Assembly (NCBI GenBank): GCA_008973525.1
Contig: WACJ01000418.1
Span: 1 to 64,000, forward strand
Direction of reading: 5' to 3'
Source of the DNA: Stenopsyche tienmushanensis
Taxonomy: Eukaryota; Arthropoda; Insecta; Trichoptera; Stenopsychidae
DNA length: 64,000 nt
The position numbers were made by a program, and so were the translations under genes. This document shows, one piece after another, positions 12,429 to 24,390 of this stretch (its first letter is position 1; every line of letters begins with the position of its first letter). Below the pieces are notes generated by a model that was not told the DNA's origin, made no database searches, and worked only from the letters and a program-made list of their open reading frames with translations.

Positions 12429-15400
12429 TCTTTAAACTGTTCTGCTACCCTACAGATTTACATCTGAAAAGAATACAGTCAATTTGGACAAAACTGACAT
12501 GTTCATGATTTGATCTCATGGCTTCGATCTCAGAGAATCTCGATTTTTTTCTGAAAACCTATCTTTTGAAACTCTTCAAACCCATGGACTATCAACCACT
12601 TATACCCGATTAAATATCTCGGATTATCTGATGTTTCCAGATATTTTCCATTTAAGCTGATGCACTTATGGTTAAACGAAGATAATCAATCACATTTGAA
12701 TACGAATTTTTAGCAGGCGAAAGTAATTGAGTATAATGCAAAATTATGTTTATTTTTATTATATCTTAATGATTTTAAACTTATATTGTTGATAAGATGT
12801 ACTATTAATATGTTTATACATGTCATCTACTATTACAATGAGGTTTATAAAGGTAGTTATTCCTATTTTCAAATAACGACACGTCGTTTATGTATTGCCA
12901 GTTTATTGACCTAATAGAAATATTGAAAATTACCGCAGGCGACGCAACAAGTCTGTTTTATTTTAGCGTGAATTTTTATTTTGCGGGCTGATTTCATATG
13001 GTAATGATGTTCGTTTTTCGCGAATAAAACTCTCCGATTTTCCTTTCTCCGTGCCATCATTCAACTACTGCGCTTCCTCGGAAAAGAACGTCAAAAAACA
13101 GAGGTTTCTCGACGGAAGTGTCACCATGTTAGTTTCTGCGGCTTCAGAGCTTTACCGGGAAGTGCCTGCAAAATTTACTTCCGGTCGTACACGTTAGCTT
13201 CCCTCTGATAGAAAACTTATACAAAAGACTTTTGATCGAAGACCTGAATCTTTTGTTCTACATCTATTTTCTCAGCGGCAGGTGTCGCTTTATACATCCA
13301 CACAAAAGGTGCAAACAAAAATGTGGAAAGTCCCGAAAGAAAAAGGTGGTAAAAAATAATGCGAGGCTTTTAGGGAAAGCAAAAGCCCGACGGTAAGCCC
13401 TGCGCAGTTTTTTTTGGCATCACATGGTGGCCAAAATTTCGCATTATATATATCGCTTACATTTTTTTATTGTCTCAAAATATTTCATTTTTGGGATGAA
13501 TATTATTCTGCTCCATTTAATAATTTAAATTTCAAAGTGTCTTTGATTTTATTTATTGGAGAGCTTTAAATTGTAACAATATTTTTTTTATCGCATCCCT
13601 TAAAACCGACGACTATGGAGCTTTCAATTTGGATCCTGAAATTTTGTCACCATGGAATAAAATAAATTTATTTTGATGTATAATTTAATTAGACATTACC
13701 TTCGAATATTTTATTTCCTCGTAATTAACACATTGCAATCCGGACCACATGCTTACAGTCAAAATGTATCGATCTGTTCTGATGAATTATCATTTTTACA
13801 CCTGGAGTCTCATTTTAATCATTCGAGTTCAAATCCTGGAAAAAATCATTGTACCATATTGAGATTAGTTGAGTTATCACAAAACAAAATTCGCCAGATC
13901 AAATGCTATCAACTGCATTATAGCCATCAATTTGCATACTTTATGAAGTAATTTCACGATGGAATTCAAATACGCTGGCCTTATATTTGATTGGAAATAC
14001 CCAATGGAATATTGTTCGCTCGCTCAAACAACTAAGCTTCAACAAAATTAATATTTTTTATTGATATTAGTGAATTTAAAAAAAATGAAGTGATACGAAT
14101 AGCAAATTCCCAGAATGTGTTCTGGAAAGCGAAATTCTGGCTTAATTTACAGCACATTAAAAATTGACATTCAATTTACGCCTTATAATATCTAAAGTAG
14201 ACTTAATCTCATGGATACGCTTTTAATTGTTTCTAATAATTTAGAGCAGCGAGTAGCTATGGAAGAGCGAGGTCCCATTCGGGTCATAATTTGGTCCGCA
14301 GGTATTTAAACAAAATTATGGGGTTTTAAATTCATTACAAATAATTCAGTGAACCCTTTTTGCAACATTTATGAAATCGAACAGAATTATTGGTAATTGC
14401 TTAATGTTATATATCGGCTATTAAAATTAAACACTCGAATTAAATAGATTAATTTTTGTAAAGATATAATTAAAGTAAAATGTATCAAATTTATTATAAT
14501 TCAGTTAGAACTTTGGGGATTTTTCCCGACTGTAAATTTTTGCGATAATCATATTTTTAAATGAATATTTTAAAGACATAAAATTAGTACAAATGATTGT
14601 CATATGATTGACAAACATTCTGAATTTTGAATTTTTTGCACTTGAAATTATTGATAAATTTATTGATTACCATCCCCTAATGTGCATGTTGAGGGAAAGA
14701 AGAAAAAAACAATAAACGATATAAATTATTCAGTCTGACAACTAGGTCAACTAATGCAATTAGATAGAATTCCATCCATTAAAAATGCACGACAATGAAG
14801 ATAGGGATGTATCATGATTATGGGATTCATTCCGATTTAATTATATACTGAAATTTGTATATTCCTATTTAAAAGCTCAAAATATTTAAGCTATATTTAT
14901 TATAACATTATTGAGGGAAGTACAAGCGTTCCCACGGAAACAAAAACGACAAATAAAGAGCACATTCTGAATCTATAAACTTCATTGTGAATGAAAACAA
15001 GCATAATTCATCGATTTGATAATTATATAAGTACTATCATAATAAAAATCGGTTAGGGTTCATATCCAATCATATCGAGTGTGAAAAAATAATTTCTCAA
15101 CATCCAATAAAATTGGGAGGTTAGGAGAAAGAACATATTTCAATTAATGGTTTCAATCTAAAATTATCACCTTTCGCTTATTCTGAATCAGCATAATTTT
15201 GAATTGAAAGACTAATCAGCAAAAATAATGAAAACATCGCAATTTATTAATAGCTCTTCCCCCTTTAACTCCATTAGCTTTATTTTAATGTAACAATATG
15301 TTAAGAGTAGCTTTCTCGTCTCTATAAAAATTATGCATGGATGACACATTATGATTGCTTCTTTAATGAAATATTATTTACAATTCATTAAATCAGTTAA

Positions 15401-16068
15401 TTTTAGCACATATGATCAGTTAAACTTATTTTCTTGAAATTTGAAAAATATAAAGGACAAAAGGTATATTTTTAGATATAAGCAAATCCAAAGGACAACG
15501 CTTCAAAATGAAGGACTGTCCTCTATTATAAAGAATGTATTGTCGTCGTACACAAAAGGCATCTAATCCATACATGAAACTCGACATATGTCCAATATCG
15601 AAGACCTTTAGCCTTCTTCTTTTATTTAATTATTCATCCAAAGGATCTTGCAGAGTGAACGTGGCGAAATGTTGCTGTTGCGGTTGTTTCGAGTGGATAG
15701 AAGAATGTTTCTTGTGATTTATTTTTATATTTTCTAGACACTTGTGCAATTAAATACTTGCATTATTGATCGGAAAAATGTTAATTTGTTACAAATCAAG
15801 GGAGTAGAGCGAATGTGTAAACTTCCCTTTTTAGGTAAACTAATTTATTTTGGACCAATGGATAAGTGAGATATACATATTGTTTTTCTCTGTCAAATAA
15901 ATCAAGGCTTTTTTTAAATAATTTTTAGTATCTAATATGACTATAAAAGAACGTAAAATAAATTATTTGAATTACTTAAATGAATTCACATCCTTCAATA
16001 TTTAGTGATAATAAAAAAACGTGTTTCCTAAACCGCGTCTCAATACAAAATTTAATCTCTCTCTAATA
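12429..16068. other. Non-coding stretch with small GC-richer patch
   Basis: No gene recognised. The part 13030-13420 is GC-richer and holds an inverted pair of ETS-like sites (see findings). The stretch 13801-13841 (GGAGTCTCATTTTAATC then GAGTTCAAATCCTGG) looks like the anticodon and T arms of a tRNA-derived SINE. The 92-codon frame at 13673-13951 runs over this and is probably chance. The rest is AT-rich. Confidence 0.5.
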
Positions 16069-16519
16069 TACAGGGTGTTTAGCATATGGATCAACAAAAC
16101 TTTTTTTGGGAGTTAGGGGGTCTTTTTCTAGATTTATCTTAAGTATCAGGGTTGTCGAAATAGATTTTTTTTAACATTTTCAAAAAATATCCAAAATTTC
16201 ACGTTTTATCATTGGTTGGAAAACGTTCTAGAGTGGCCCATTGGTCGAATATCATCACTCTTTTTCCCAAAAATTTCTTGTAGTTTTTCCCTACGTTACA
16301 CTCCTCCCGACTTAAAATTGAATCGTCCCGATCAATTCACACCTGTACCTCGTATCGTGCTTTTCTGTATATCAATACAATTTGGGTATTTTTTCAAAAA
16401 CGTTGAAAAAAATCTATTTCAACAATCCTGGCACTTAGGACATAAATACTAAATGTGTAAAATGTAGCAAAAAACCTCCCCAACTCTCAAAAAAATTTCC
16501 ATGTGCAAAACATCTTGTA
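16069..16519. mobile_element. Fold-back transposon / MITE with TIRs over 100 bp
   Basis: The element starts TACAGGGTGTTTAGC and ends GCAAAACATCTTGTA. Its first ~130 bp and last ~150 bp are imperfect reverse complements: GGGAGTTAGGGGG pairs with the CCCCAACTCTC block, CTTAAGTATCAGGGTTGTCG with the CAATCCTGGCACTTAGGA block, and AGATTTTTTTTAACATTTT with its counterpart. TA lies at both edges, as expected for a Tc1/mariner-type target. The central ~170 bp is unique and holds no intact transposase. Related sequences occur at 4950, 11204, 34380-34469 and 46430, so this is a non-autonomous family of the mariner type. Confidence 0.85.
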
Positions 16520-18469
16520 TAACTTTTGAATGCCGAATAAATTGAATAATTTATCATCGGAGATTTTAATAGCCACTGTATGAATGTTTCTCTTATATTT
16601 AAACAAACAAAAAATACACAGGGCCTGAATATTCATTCTTTGTGTACTCTGACCATTGTTTCATATATAAGGCATTCAGTATTGCATATTTTTAAGACAG
16701 TTTTTCGACACGATTTTTTTTCAACAAAAGGCATGCATATATTATATAATGCTAGTATAGTACTAAAGCTTTATGTGTTCTAAAATGAAAATATTCCGAA
16801 TGCCATATGGAAAATTTTGGATGCATTCACTACCCCCAAAAAAAAAGTTATTTTCCGCAATGGAAAATACAGCAGCTATAAAAGTTAAAATGATGAGGAT
16901 TGGCTAGGCAAAAATCTAATGGCAAAGTAAGGATTGCAATATCACAAATGGCATATAGCGATCGGACTAAATCGAATCTTTTTTCGGATAAAGTTTCATA
17001 TATATTCAGACATAAATTTTGATTGAATGTAAAAGTTCAATTTTACATGAATATATTTTATGCTAAAATTGCCGATTTAGTAGTTGTATATTATTTTGTC
17101 ATCCATTAAATTTCAATGTCAAGTATAAAAAACATCGATCTGACGAGCCTTTTTCTTGGGAAAATGCCAATTTCTTAAGCAGCAACTTAAAGGGATGCAT
17201 CTTACAAGTACAAACTTCGATCGGAGAGATGGTGCATTTTTCCGCTCAAAGATTTTAATTTTAGTACTTGAAGCCATGTAATACGATATCCAAAGTTGGA
17301 TGGCATAGACAACTCAAATAGTCCAAGAAGCTATTCTGCGAATGACAAATCTCTTCTTCTCCTTACAATTGTGGAATTTCTACGGAGTATATTTCAATGT
17401 ACAATGCTTCAAACTTGGGGTTTAGATATTTTTCGCGAAAACATGAAGCATGTACTCGCTTGGCCGAGGATATAAATTTGTTTTGCATCCCATTTTTATG
17501 GCTTATTTTGCCATCCAACATCTTCGATAAAATATAATTATCTAATATCAAGGGTGTTCATTTTTATTTTACTCGACGATACTATGGATACTACTATTTG
17601 AGGGCTTTTCATGTTATAATAAACACAGAGAAGCAGCATTTTACCTAAAACCTAAGTATTTCGCTGATATTGCAGTAATATATTTAAACAATTTAAATAA
17701 AATATTTGCTATTGTCTAAATTTTCTTTTGTAAAATTCAGCCGAAGAGACATTTACATCGACGAATCTTGGAAATTACATTGAAAATATGAAATTCCAAA
17801 AATGGCTTGGATTACAGGGCTTAGAATCCATGGTCACTTCTTCACAAAAGTGCCCTTTGACACACTCACCCAGATGGTTACATTGCCATAAATATTAAGC
17901 CCACAAGAAGAAAAAATATATAAGACTTGGATAATATGGATGTGACTCTATTTTGCGAATGGATATTAAAGAAACCCTAATTTAACAAAAAATGAAAAAG
18001 ATAATATAAATTATAATAAACGGAGCATTATATTCAATTTTCACATATTTAAATGAGGTGTTTATTAAAAATCCAATTATATATATATTCCAAAGTTAAT
18101 GTCGACATCAATATTAATTTATATAACTTTGACCTTTATTTAAGTATGCTTTTTAAGATCTTGAGTGATTCTGATAAGAAACGCTAACTGCTAAATTATT
18201 ATCATCCAAATATACTACAAGTAAATACATATTTTTAATATAAATCAAAACAATTAATTCAAAAATAGATGATTATTTTGACATAATGGATTTTATTGAA
18301 TGGTATAACTTATAATCTCAATAAATCTAAATAATGGTATTCTTTACATTCTATGTCATCAGAATCATTATTTTTTCATTAAATTCAATTCAAGATATAT
18401 TTTATAAACAACGTAGGTTTCTTATATACAAGTCCAATATGCAATTTCATCCTAAGTGTGATGTCATCA
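16520..18469. other. AT-rich stretch
   Basis: Nothing recognised. A minus-strand frame of 62 codons at 17363-17551 has somewhat better codon content than its neighbours but no motif I know. Confidence 0.5.
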
Positions 18470-19130
18470 ATTTATTATATTCCTTCATTAAGGCAACAAT
18501 ACGCTCAGCAATGTCATTCACTACCCGCATAGAATGGACCATTTTCGTTACAGCCTTAAAATTAGAGTCATCCTTCCAAGTTTCGACATATTTATTCAAA
18601 AACTGTGATGAGATACCTAGTATCTAGAAAAAACGTAGAGTTTCTAATCAAAAAGTCTTCTATGCTTTTTTCGGTGATGTGTTCGACATCAATGCTTTTT
18701 CTTTTCGGGCAATCTTCTACGCCTTCGATTCTTAGTGCATCAACTATATTTAGCTTATCTTTAACTGAAAGTTCGTCGTCAAAAAATTCAAAAGAAGTCA
18801 ACTCTTCCAACAAGTACCGTATATGGCGCAGTATTTTTCTTATGGCAACTTTGGCAATTGTTGGCCAAATTTTCAAAGGATACCAGGTATTTTAATAATT
18901 GTAAGCCGTTTCTTGGTGCTGAATATCCGACAGGGGCTTGAAACCAGTGCGAAAAGACAAATATCTTTCACTGTTTTCATTTCTTTTTTCGTCGGCTTAA
19001 ACTGATATTTAAATTTTAAAAAATCAAGTAACACAGCTTTAGCAGGCCTTCTAAATGAAACTCCTTTTTCAAGAATTCCTTTCGAGTAAATAATCGAAAG
19101 ATCAGTAACTCTTTATAGTCATCTCGAAGT
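18470..19130 (-). pseudogene. Broken gene of a repeat-like arthropod protein family
   Basis: Reading the minus strand across frameshifts gives ordered segments that I recall from an uncharacterised, highly copied arthropod (notably aphid) protein family, probably transposon-linked: FRRPAKAV then KYQFKPTKKE (about 19070-18985), then IWPTIAKVAIRKILRHIRYL and LEELTSFEFFDDE (18870-18770), ITEKSIEDFLIRNS (~18680-18640), and last KYVETWKDDSNFKAV with VVNDIAERIVALMKEYN (18590-18485). The middle piece (18592-18876) is one open frame of 94 codons; the rest needs at least two frame changes, so it is a pseudogene. The family assignment is from memory and should be tested; the ordered coding-like segments are seen directly. 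No terminal repeats were found. Confidence 0.55.
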
Positions 19131-19989
19131 TGATTCACTTAAAGTTGTTTTTGAGCAAAAGAAATCTTATTTGCAGTAACATTTTCTATGATTTTTGAGA
19201 ACGTGGTATCATAATACTTCACCAATAGAAGGTAACTTTGACTGATGCAGATTTCATGTTGATTGGTCGATTAGCCAAATATTGGTTATATTTTAATTAA
19301 TAAACTCCCGTTACTGCTTATGAATACCATAATATGTTGAAACAAGTACGTATAATTAGGGAAACAAAAAGCGTGAGGAGTAGGGCAGGGTTCAATCTCA
19401 ATACGTACCCGCAGGAAAGAATTAAGAAAAGGGAGTAGGAGAGGAGGGTTGACTGTAGTGAGTTTTTCTGTATGCTATTCCAACTTAAAATAGACAAATA
19501 AACATACCAGAATCGATAATTCAGATTAATAGTTAAGTGGCCATACAACGTTTTTTCTGAAACTATGACTTATGGTAGCGACTTCTAAAATATTTTTTTT
19601 AAATATAAAACACGTATTCATTTATAGGGCAGAAAATTATATGACGGGCTGATTGTCAAATTTTTTAAAAGTCGAAAAATAAGGAGCACCCTCTTATATA
19701 TCCTGGAATAAATATGTTAGCATGGATATAAATATATGATGATCTGATCTGAAATCTGTAACAAGTATCAATATTGGTGGTGTTTAGTGGAATTCACTTT
19801 GATATGTAATAGGATTTTTATTTTTTAAAAAAAATGTATATTTGATATGGATGAAGCTTAATATTTTCGGGATCAAATTTTCATCTAACATCTAAGCCAT
19901 TGTTGGAGTAATGATATTCAAATTGTATGACAGCCTGCACAAAGGCGTCTGCAAAATATGCAGATGGGAAAATTGATTTTGAACAGTCG
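19131..19989. other. AT-rich stretch
   Basis: No gene or repeat recognised. Confidence 0.5.
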
Positions 19990-20490
19990 AGACCCAGAAT
20001 TATCATGAGAATTGATATTGTGTACAGACCCCAACACAAATTGAAAGGTGGCTGTCCATTCTGGTTGCGGTCACTTCTTGGTCTTTTTGCAAGAAGATCC
20101 CGAAGTGTAGTTGGATCACAGACATTGAGTCTCCGCGGAGCGAGCCTGCTTGTCTATAGTGGGCTCGCACCCCACCCACCAAACAACCCCTACTTGTATA
20201 TTCGCGTGTATACAAGTCCGCCCACCACCCCCGCAGCACAGGGAGCGCTCCTCCGAGTTGGGGGTCGAAGCGAGCACGGATTAGTTCGTCTTTGTCCGCC
20301 GCACCATGGACACACCGGGCGGGAGCTTTCAAAACTTTACCCCATAAAAATGTGTACATCTGACAATTAGCATGCATTATGGAGCGCATCTCGGACATAA
20401 ACAAAATTGCACTTGAGGTGTTGCAAAAACCTATTAGGACCGAAGCGGTCGTTGGTGGAATAGTTATTAAAGTGTGTGCGAAATAACGTC
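19990..20490 (+). promoter_or_regulatory. CpG-rich island, possible promoter and first exon
   Basis: This stretch is far richer in G+C and CpG than its surroundings (CTCCGCGGAGCGAGC, CCGCCGCACC, GGGTCGAAGCGAGCACGG). It ends with a strong splice-donor match, GTC|GTAAGT at 20491. A 35-codon frame begins ATGGAGCGCATC at 20380 and stops just before the donor, so if transcribed it would be an upstream frame in a 5-prime UTR. The long minus-strand frame across the island (20003-20404) is probably a result of the low stop density. The sharp composition change is seen; promoter function is inference. Confidence 0.35.
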
Positions 20491-22351
20491 GTAAGTTTGA
20501 ATTTTAAACTTTCAAAACCGCAAACGTATTTTGTGATTTATATTCAGACGTGATTATAATAACGCATTAAATTATAAATTAATTACAACATAAATAAGAT
20601 GTGTGTTTAGTGTATTAAGTGTTTAGCTTAGCATAAGTGAGGATACAATTTATGAGGTTGGTATTCATTCATTTTAAATATAGATTTAATTGATTTATTT
20701 TCGCTATTTATATGAAATAAATTTAAATATATAAATCTGAACATAAAAATATTATATTCGAAACTCTTAAGCGTGAAGCACGTTTACCCAAAGTCCGTAG
20801 AAAATGCGAAAAGGACATTTTTCAATTGTTAAGTCCATCCATGTGAATATTTTTTTTCACGGATGAAGTTCGCACAAACGTATCGGGAAAACTTTCGCGA
20901 TTCGCTTGTATATATTTGTGTCGTTTTATGAAATATTCCATCTGTTTTTATCCGGCATATTCCGGCGAATAAATGAGTTTGGATCCTGTTGAGCCTAGAA
21001 TCTGTTGATTTAATAACTGGGTTAAATTGTCAAATGATGAGTTTTCCGCGGCTATATGAAAAGGAAAACTCGAGGCAACCTCTAAATTTAATCGCGTCTT
21101 CTATTAAGTCAACTCGGAATAAATCACATCCCCTTAATATTCATGATTTCATTACGAATTTACATTTAAAAATATATCATTTTCGCAATAAAATTTAATG
21201 TAAAAACGCATCATCATCCGACGGCGAAACACATTTTAGCACTAAACACCTCGACGTGTATATATTAAATCAACGTATATGTGAAGCATTTATATAATAG
21301 ATTTAAAACAAAGAAAAATCTGCAAGGGTTGTTCCAATTCTAATGGTCCTTATTGAGTGTTCTCTGGCATGGCATGTGATGTTAACGACGGCAGCCATCA
21401 TAAAAATGTGTCTTGCAGACACGTCGGCCAGCAATCGAAAGCGATTTTAACACATCCAATGTGAATTTTTACCCCCAGGGTTGTTCGAATCGATATTAGT
21501 AATTTATTTACGCTTAGAAAAACTCATTCCAACGTATGCAATTCAATCAAAGCATTTAGATTGGATCGCTTAAAAATACTTAATAAATCATAGAGCATAA
21601 TCACTCTAAAACGTCGATTTCTATATTTCAAACAGAAAATATCATTTTTTTTTGGCATCGAATGCTTTGTATCACTCATGTATATGTATTGTACTTAATA
21701 GGATTGGATTTGGGTACCAAATCAATTTTTAAAAAGGTATTTATAAGAGCATTAGGCACCCGTATTTATTTTTTCCTTATAATAAAAAAATGTACATAAG
21801 AATGATTATTTAATCAAAAATAGAGAGTTTGAAATTCGATTTTGAATAAAAGGCTCAATTGAGATAAATGCTTCAAAATTTCAAATTTAAATATCGATCT
21901 TAAGAATCCAAAATCTAGGTATGTTAAAAGATCAATATTGTCATCTCTCCTTGAAGATAATAGTCTTCATTCACTCTTTTTTCATGAATTTATTCTAATA
22001 TCTACAGACAACATCATATTATCAAGATTATTAAAACATATTTTAGAGATTGTCATACCTAAAATTATTTATATTTATCTAAATTATTTATTATTAACAA
22101 ACGATATGAATTTTAATACAATTACGGCGGGTGTTTTTGCAAAGTTTCCATTTTTTTTTAAATTCTCACTAAAATATGCATAACTTTCGAAGTTTTAAAC
22201 ATATCTGAATATCTGCAGATTACATCCATAGACACCAAAATACAAAAAAATATTTACACTCGTAAAATATTTAATTACCAAAATACATTTGAGCAAATAA
22301 GTAAGTTTAGTGAATGAGTTTTCTTGTGTCCTGCGGTTTATGTACAGTCTT

Positions 22352-22393
22352 TGCGAATAAGAGAGTTTTTGTTACCCGCTGTTAACGTGTTAA
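22352..22393 (+). mobile_element. piggyBac-like terminus ending in TTAA
   Basis: Reads GCGAATAAGAGAG.. then ACCCGCTGTTAACGTGTTAA. It matches the end at 32598-32639 (CCCGCTATTAATGTGTTAA) over about 40 bp including the last bases. TTAA is the piggyBac target. No opposite end was found. Confidence 0.4.
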
Positions 22394-22525
22394 GATTTAA
22401 AACTTTAGATATAAATTTTATACCTATCCAAAAATCATAATTTTTCATAATCGTATATTAACTTTTTATGATCTGAATGCTTAGTATTTCTGCATTTTGG
22501 AAATTCATTTTCTGCATAAAGATTT

Positions 22526-22670
22526 GATTCTTGGACTCTTATTATAAAGATTTAGGTTTAAATCTAAATTCTGAGAATGTTATTGATCATATTAAAATAT
22601 TTATGAGATTCATATTTATAATTTAATCTAGTTTAGTCTGATTTTCTGATCATAATAAATAAATACTGTT
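22526..22670 (+). repeat. SINE-like repeat A (tRNA-Lys-like head), copy 1
   Basis: The head GGACTCTTATTATAAAGATT followed by AGGTTTAAATCTAAATT resembles the anticodon stem-loop and T arm of tRNA-Lys. The tail GTTTAGTCTGATTTTCTGATC ends near AAATACT. The same head and tail in the same order are seen at 52376-52565, the head alone at 38531-38585 and the tail alone at 46918-46975. The recurrence is seen directly; the tRNA-Lys origin is inferred from arm shape. Confidence 0.6.
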
Positions 22671-23360
22671 ATGAGTAACTATCTCATTTTTTTGCAGGGC
22701 ACATATTTCGGGAATGACTTAATTTTTTTCAATGTTTTCTTCTTTTTCTAAAGTGATATATAGAATACCTATTAGTTTGTACTTATAATGAAAAAAAATG
22801 TAATAAAAACTAGTAGTTTCCGACTAAAAATAGTAAGCTACCTAATGTATAAACATAAATTATAGGAAAATAAAATAGTATAGCAAAATCAGGCTTTATA
22901 TGTTTATTGTGGGATTCAATAATTTTCTGAATCTGTGTAATCTATCAGTACTTCGACTAGTATTATCAGATAATAGTGACAAAAAAACGTCTATATGTAT
23001 AATTGATTTATGTGGCTTTCTACTATTTAAAATGATTCGATCTAAGAAGATAATACCTGATGGTTTTCAATCGGATAAGGATAAATTCCATTAAAATTTT
23101 AACATTTGTTATATTGTCATCTATAGTTAAATATTTGTAATCTCTCTATTTTGTACTTAATAAAAAATTGTTGTAATATTATATTTCTTTGTAAAAATAC
23201 AAGTGGTTCTTTGGGTTCTTGTAAAAACTCGGTTGGAAGTTAAATTAAAATTCGACAAAAAATAAAACAGATCGTAAATGTAATGTTTGACGTCATAATT
23301 TGAATAAATAAAAATAATCTATAACAAACAGAAGCACGGTATTACAAATAAAGAGCTTCA

Positions 23361-23405
23361 GTGTACTGCACGACACATCTGTGATCATACACATCAAAGG
23401 GTTAA
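23361..23405 (-). mobile_element. piggyBac-like terminus (TTAACCCTTTGATGTG)
   Basis: On the minus strand this reads TTAACCCTTTGATGTGTATG then ATCACAGATGTGTCGTGCAG. The start TTAACCCTTTG plus a nearby palindrome-like segment fits piggyBac-type ends, which insert at TTAA. No opposite end was found upstream. Confidence 0.4.
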
Positions 23406-23441
23406 AAGGTATTTTGAGCATTTTGAATCGCTAAAAACTTC

Positions 23442-23720
23442 ATCTCACAGGAAGTTATTATTTGTTATGATCAGAATTTTCCAACTGCTCGTGTTATACG
23501 AGCATTCATTAAATTTGTATGAGATCAATGTGGTATAAATTAGTTTCAAAGTAAAATAACGATCCATATCATACAGAAACCACTCATTCAAACTCAATGC
23601 TTGCATTTGCAGAATTCTTGTTAAATTGGATCTGAAAGCATAGCAACTGAAGTGGCGATCGTGACTCGACTGACAGGAGGTGTGCTTAGAAGGTCTATGT
23701 GAAACGTATGATCGCATATC
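23442..23720 (-). pseudogene. Possible gustatory-receptor C-terminal fragment
   Basis: A 90-codon minus-strand frame holds the segment SLNEWFLYDMDRYFTLKLIY followed by TTLISY. This resembles the last transmembrane region of insect gustatory receptors (pattern F..(D)..L......TTYLV.L.QF), where TY is conserved. The closing ILIQF-type motif is absent and the sequence after TTLISY drifts, so if related it is a broken or lone last exon. The rest of the receptor was not found nearby. A chance frame is quite possible. Confidence 0.25.
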
Positions 23721-23934
23721 ACGTGCAAAAATTGACGTTGGATTTTCCTCAAAGATATCTCTTCAAATATTTTATTGTGGATATTTAAGAATATCTCTTA
23801 TTTGATATCCAATATGATGGCAAAAAATTATTCTTGTTGATTCTTCGCTCTGAGGGTAAATACGTGTCTAGACCTATAATTTCGAATCGGAATGAAGAAT
23901 AAAAATGTTAGATGTAATATTTTTGCTTTTTAGC

Positions 23935-24390
23935 CCCGCAGATCTTGCACAAAAATATTTAAAGATCTATTCGATTGAATTTTTGGTAGCGTGAGTGTTC
24001 AGTTACGACCATCGAAACGATTGTTGCCACTTTGGAACGCTGGGGTCGTCCATGCTTATTCGTTCAAGCCATTTGGCGCCCCCCTGATAAAATATTTGTA
24101 TGACTTAGAAATTTTTGACATTCGCCAGAAATTTGATATTATCGCTCTTTGTGAAGATAAAATTGATTTGGATCAATATGACCCATGTCAGCGCCTACTG
24201 AAATGTATGGGCCTGAGGGCCACATCTGAACCGCGGTTATAAACATTTTACAGCTATTGTTACGTGATTGCGCCAACTTTTATATTACGCCTCAATCCAA
24301 ATATGTGGTTTACGAGGGAAGCTTCCCAAAATGTCAACCCCCCCATCTGATCCGAAATTTGTGATCTAGCCATTTTCTGAAACATTAAAT
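23935..24390 (+). pseudogene. Coding-like remnant, family not recognised
   Basis: A pyrimidine-rich acceptor-like sequence (TTTTTGCTTTTTAG) precedes 23935. Two adjacent frames look protein-like: PADLAQKYLKIYSIEFLVA (23936-23992) and then an 83-codon frame at 23991-24242 with KPFGAPLIKYLYDLEIFDIR and DKIDLDQYDPCQRLLKC. A third piece with LRLNPNMWFTREASQNV follows to about 24340. The frames join only with frameshifts, so this may be a decayed gene or transposon ORF. Composition is less AT-rich than the flanks. I do not recognise the family. Confidence 0.3.

Larger units (their letters stand above)
20491..23360. other. AT-rich stretch with repeat pieces
   Basis: No gene recognised. It holds a piggyBac-like end at 22352-22393 and a tRNA-Lys-like SINE copy at 22526-22670, listed separately. 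Confidence 0.5.

Noticed and set aside
12159..12508. Several overlapping Cys/His/Met-rich frames on both strands
   Set aside because: They arise from the 14-bp minisatellite, which keeps all frames open. The array is not a CRISPR array either: the units are directly tandem with no spacers.
16216..16452. 78-codon frame with NVLEWP, resembling Tc1 transposases
   Set aside because: The Tc1 match would need SPDLNPIE next, which is absent. The frame then runs into the inverted terminal repeat, so I treat the resemblance as chance.
20003..20404. 133-codon minus-strand and 147-codon plus-strand frames
   Set aside because: Both lie in the CpG-rich island where stops are rare. They overlap in opposite directions and show no domain pattern.
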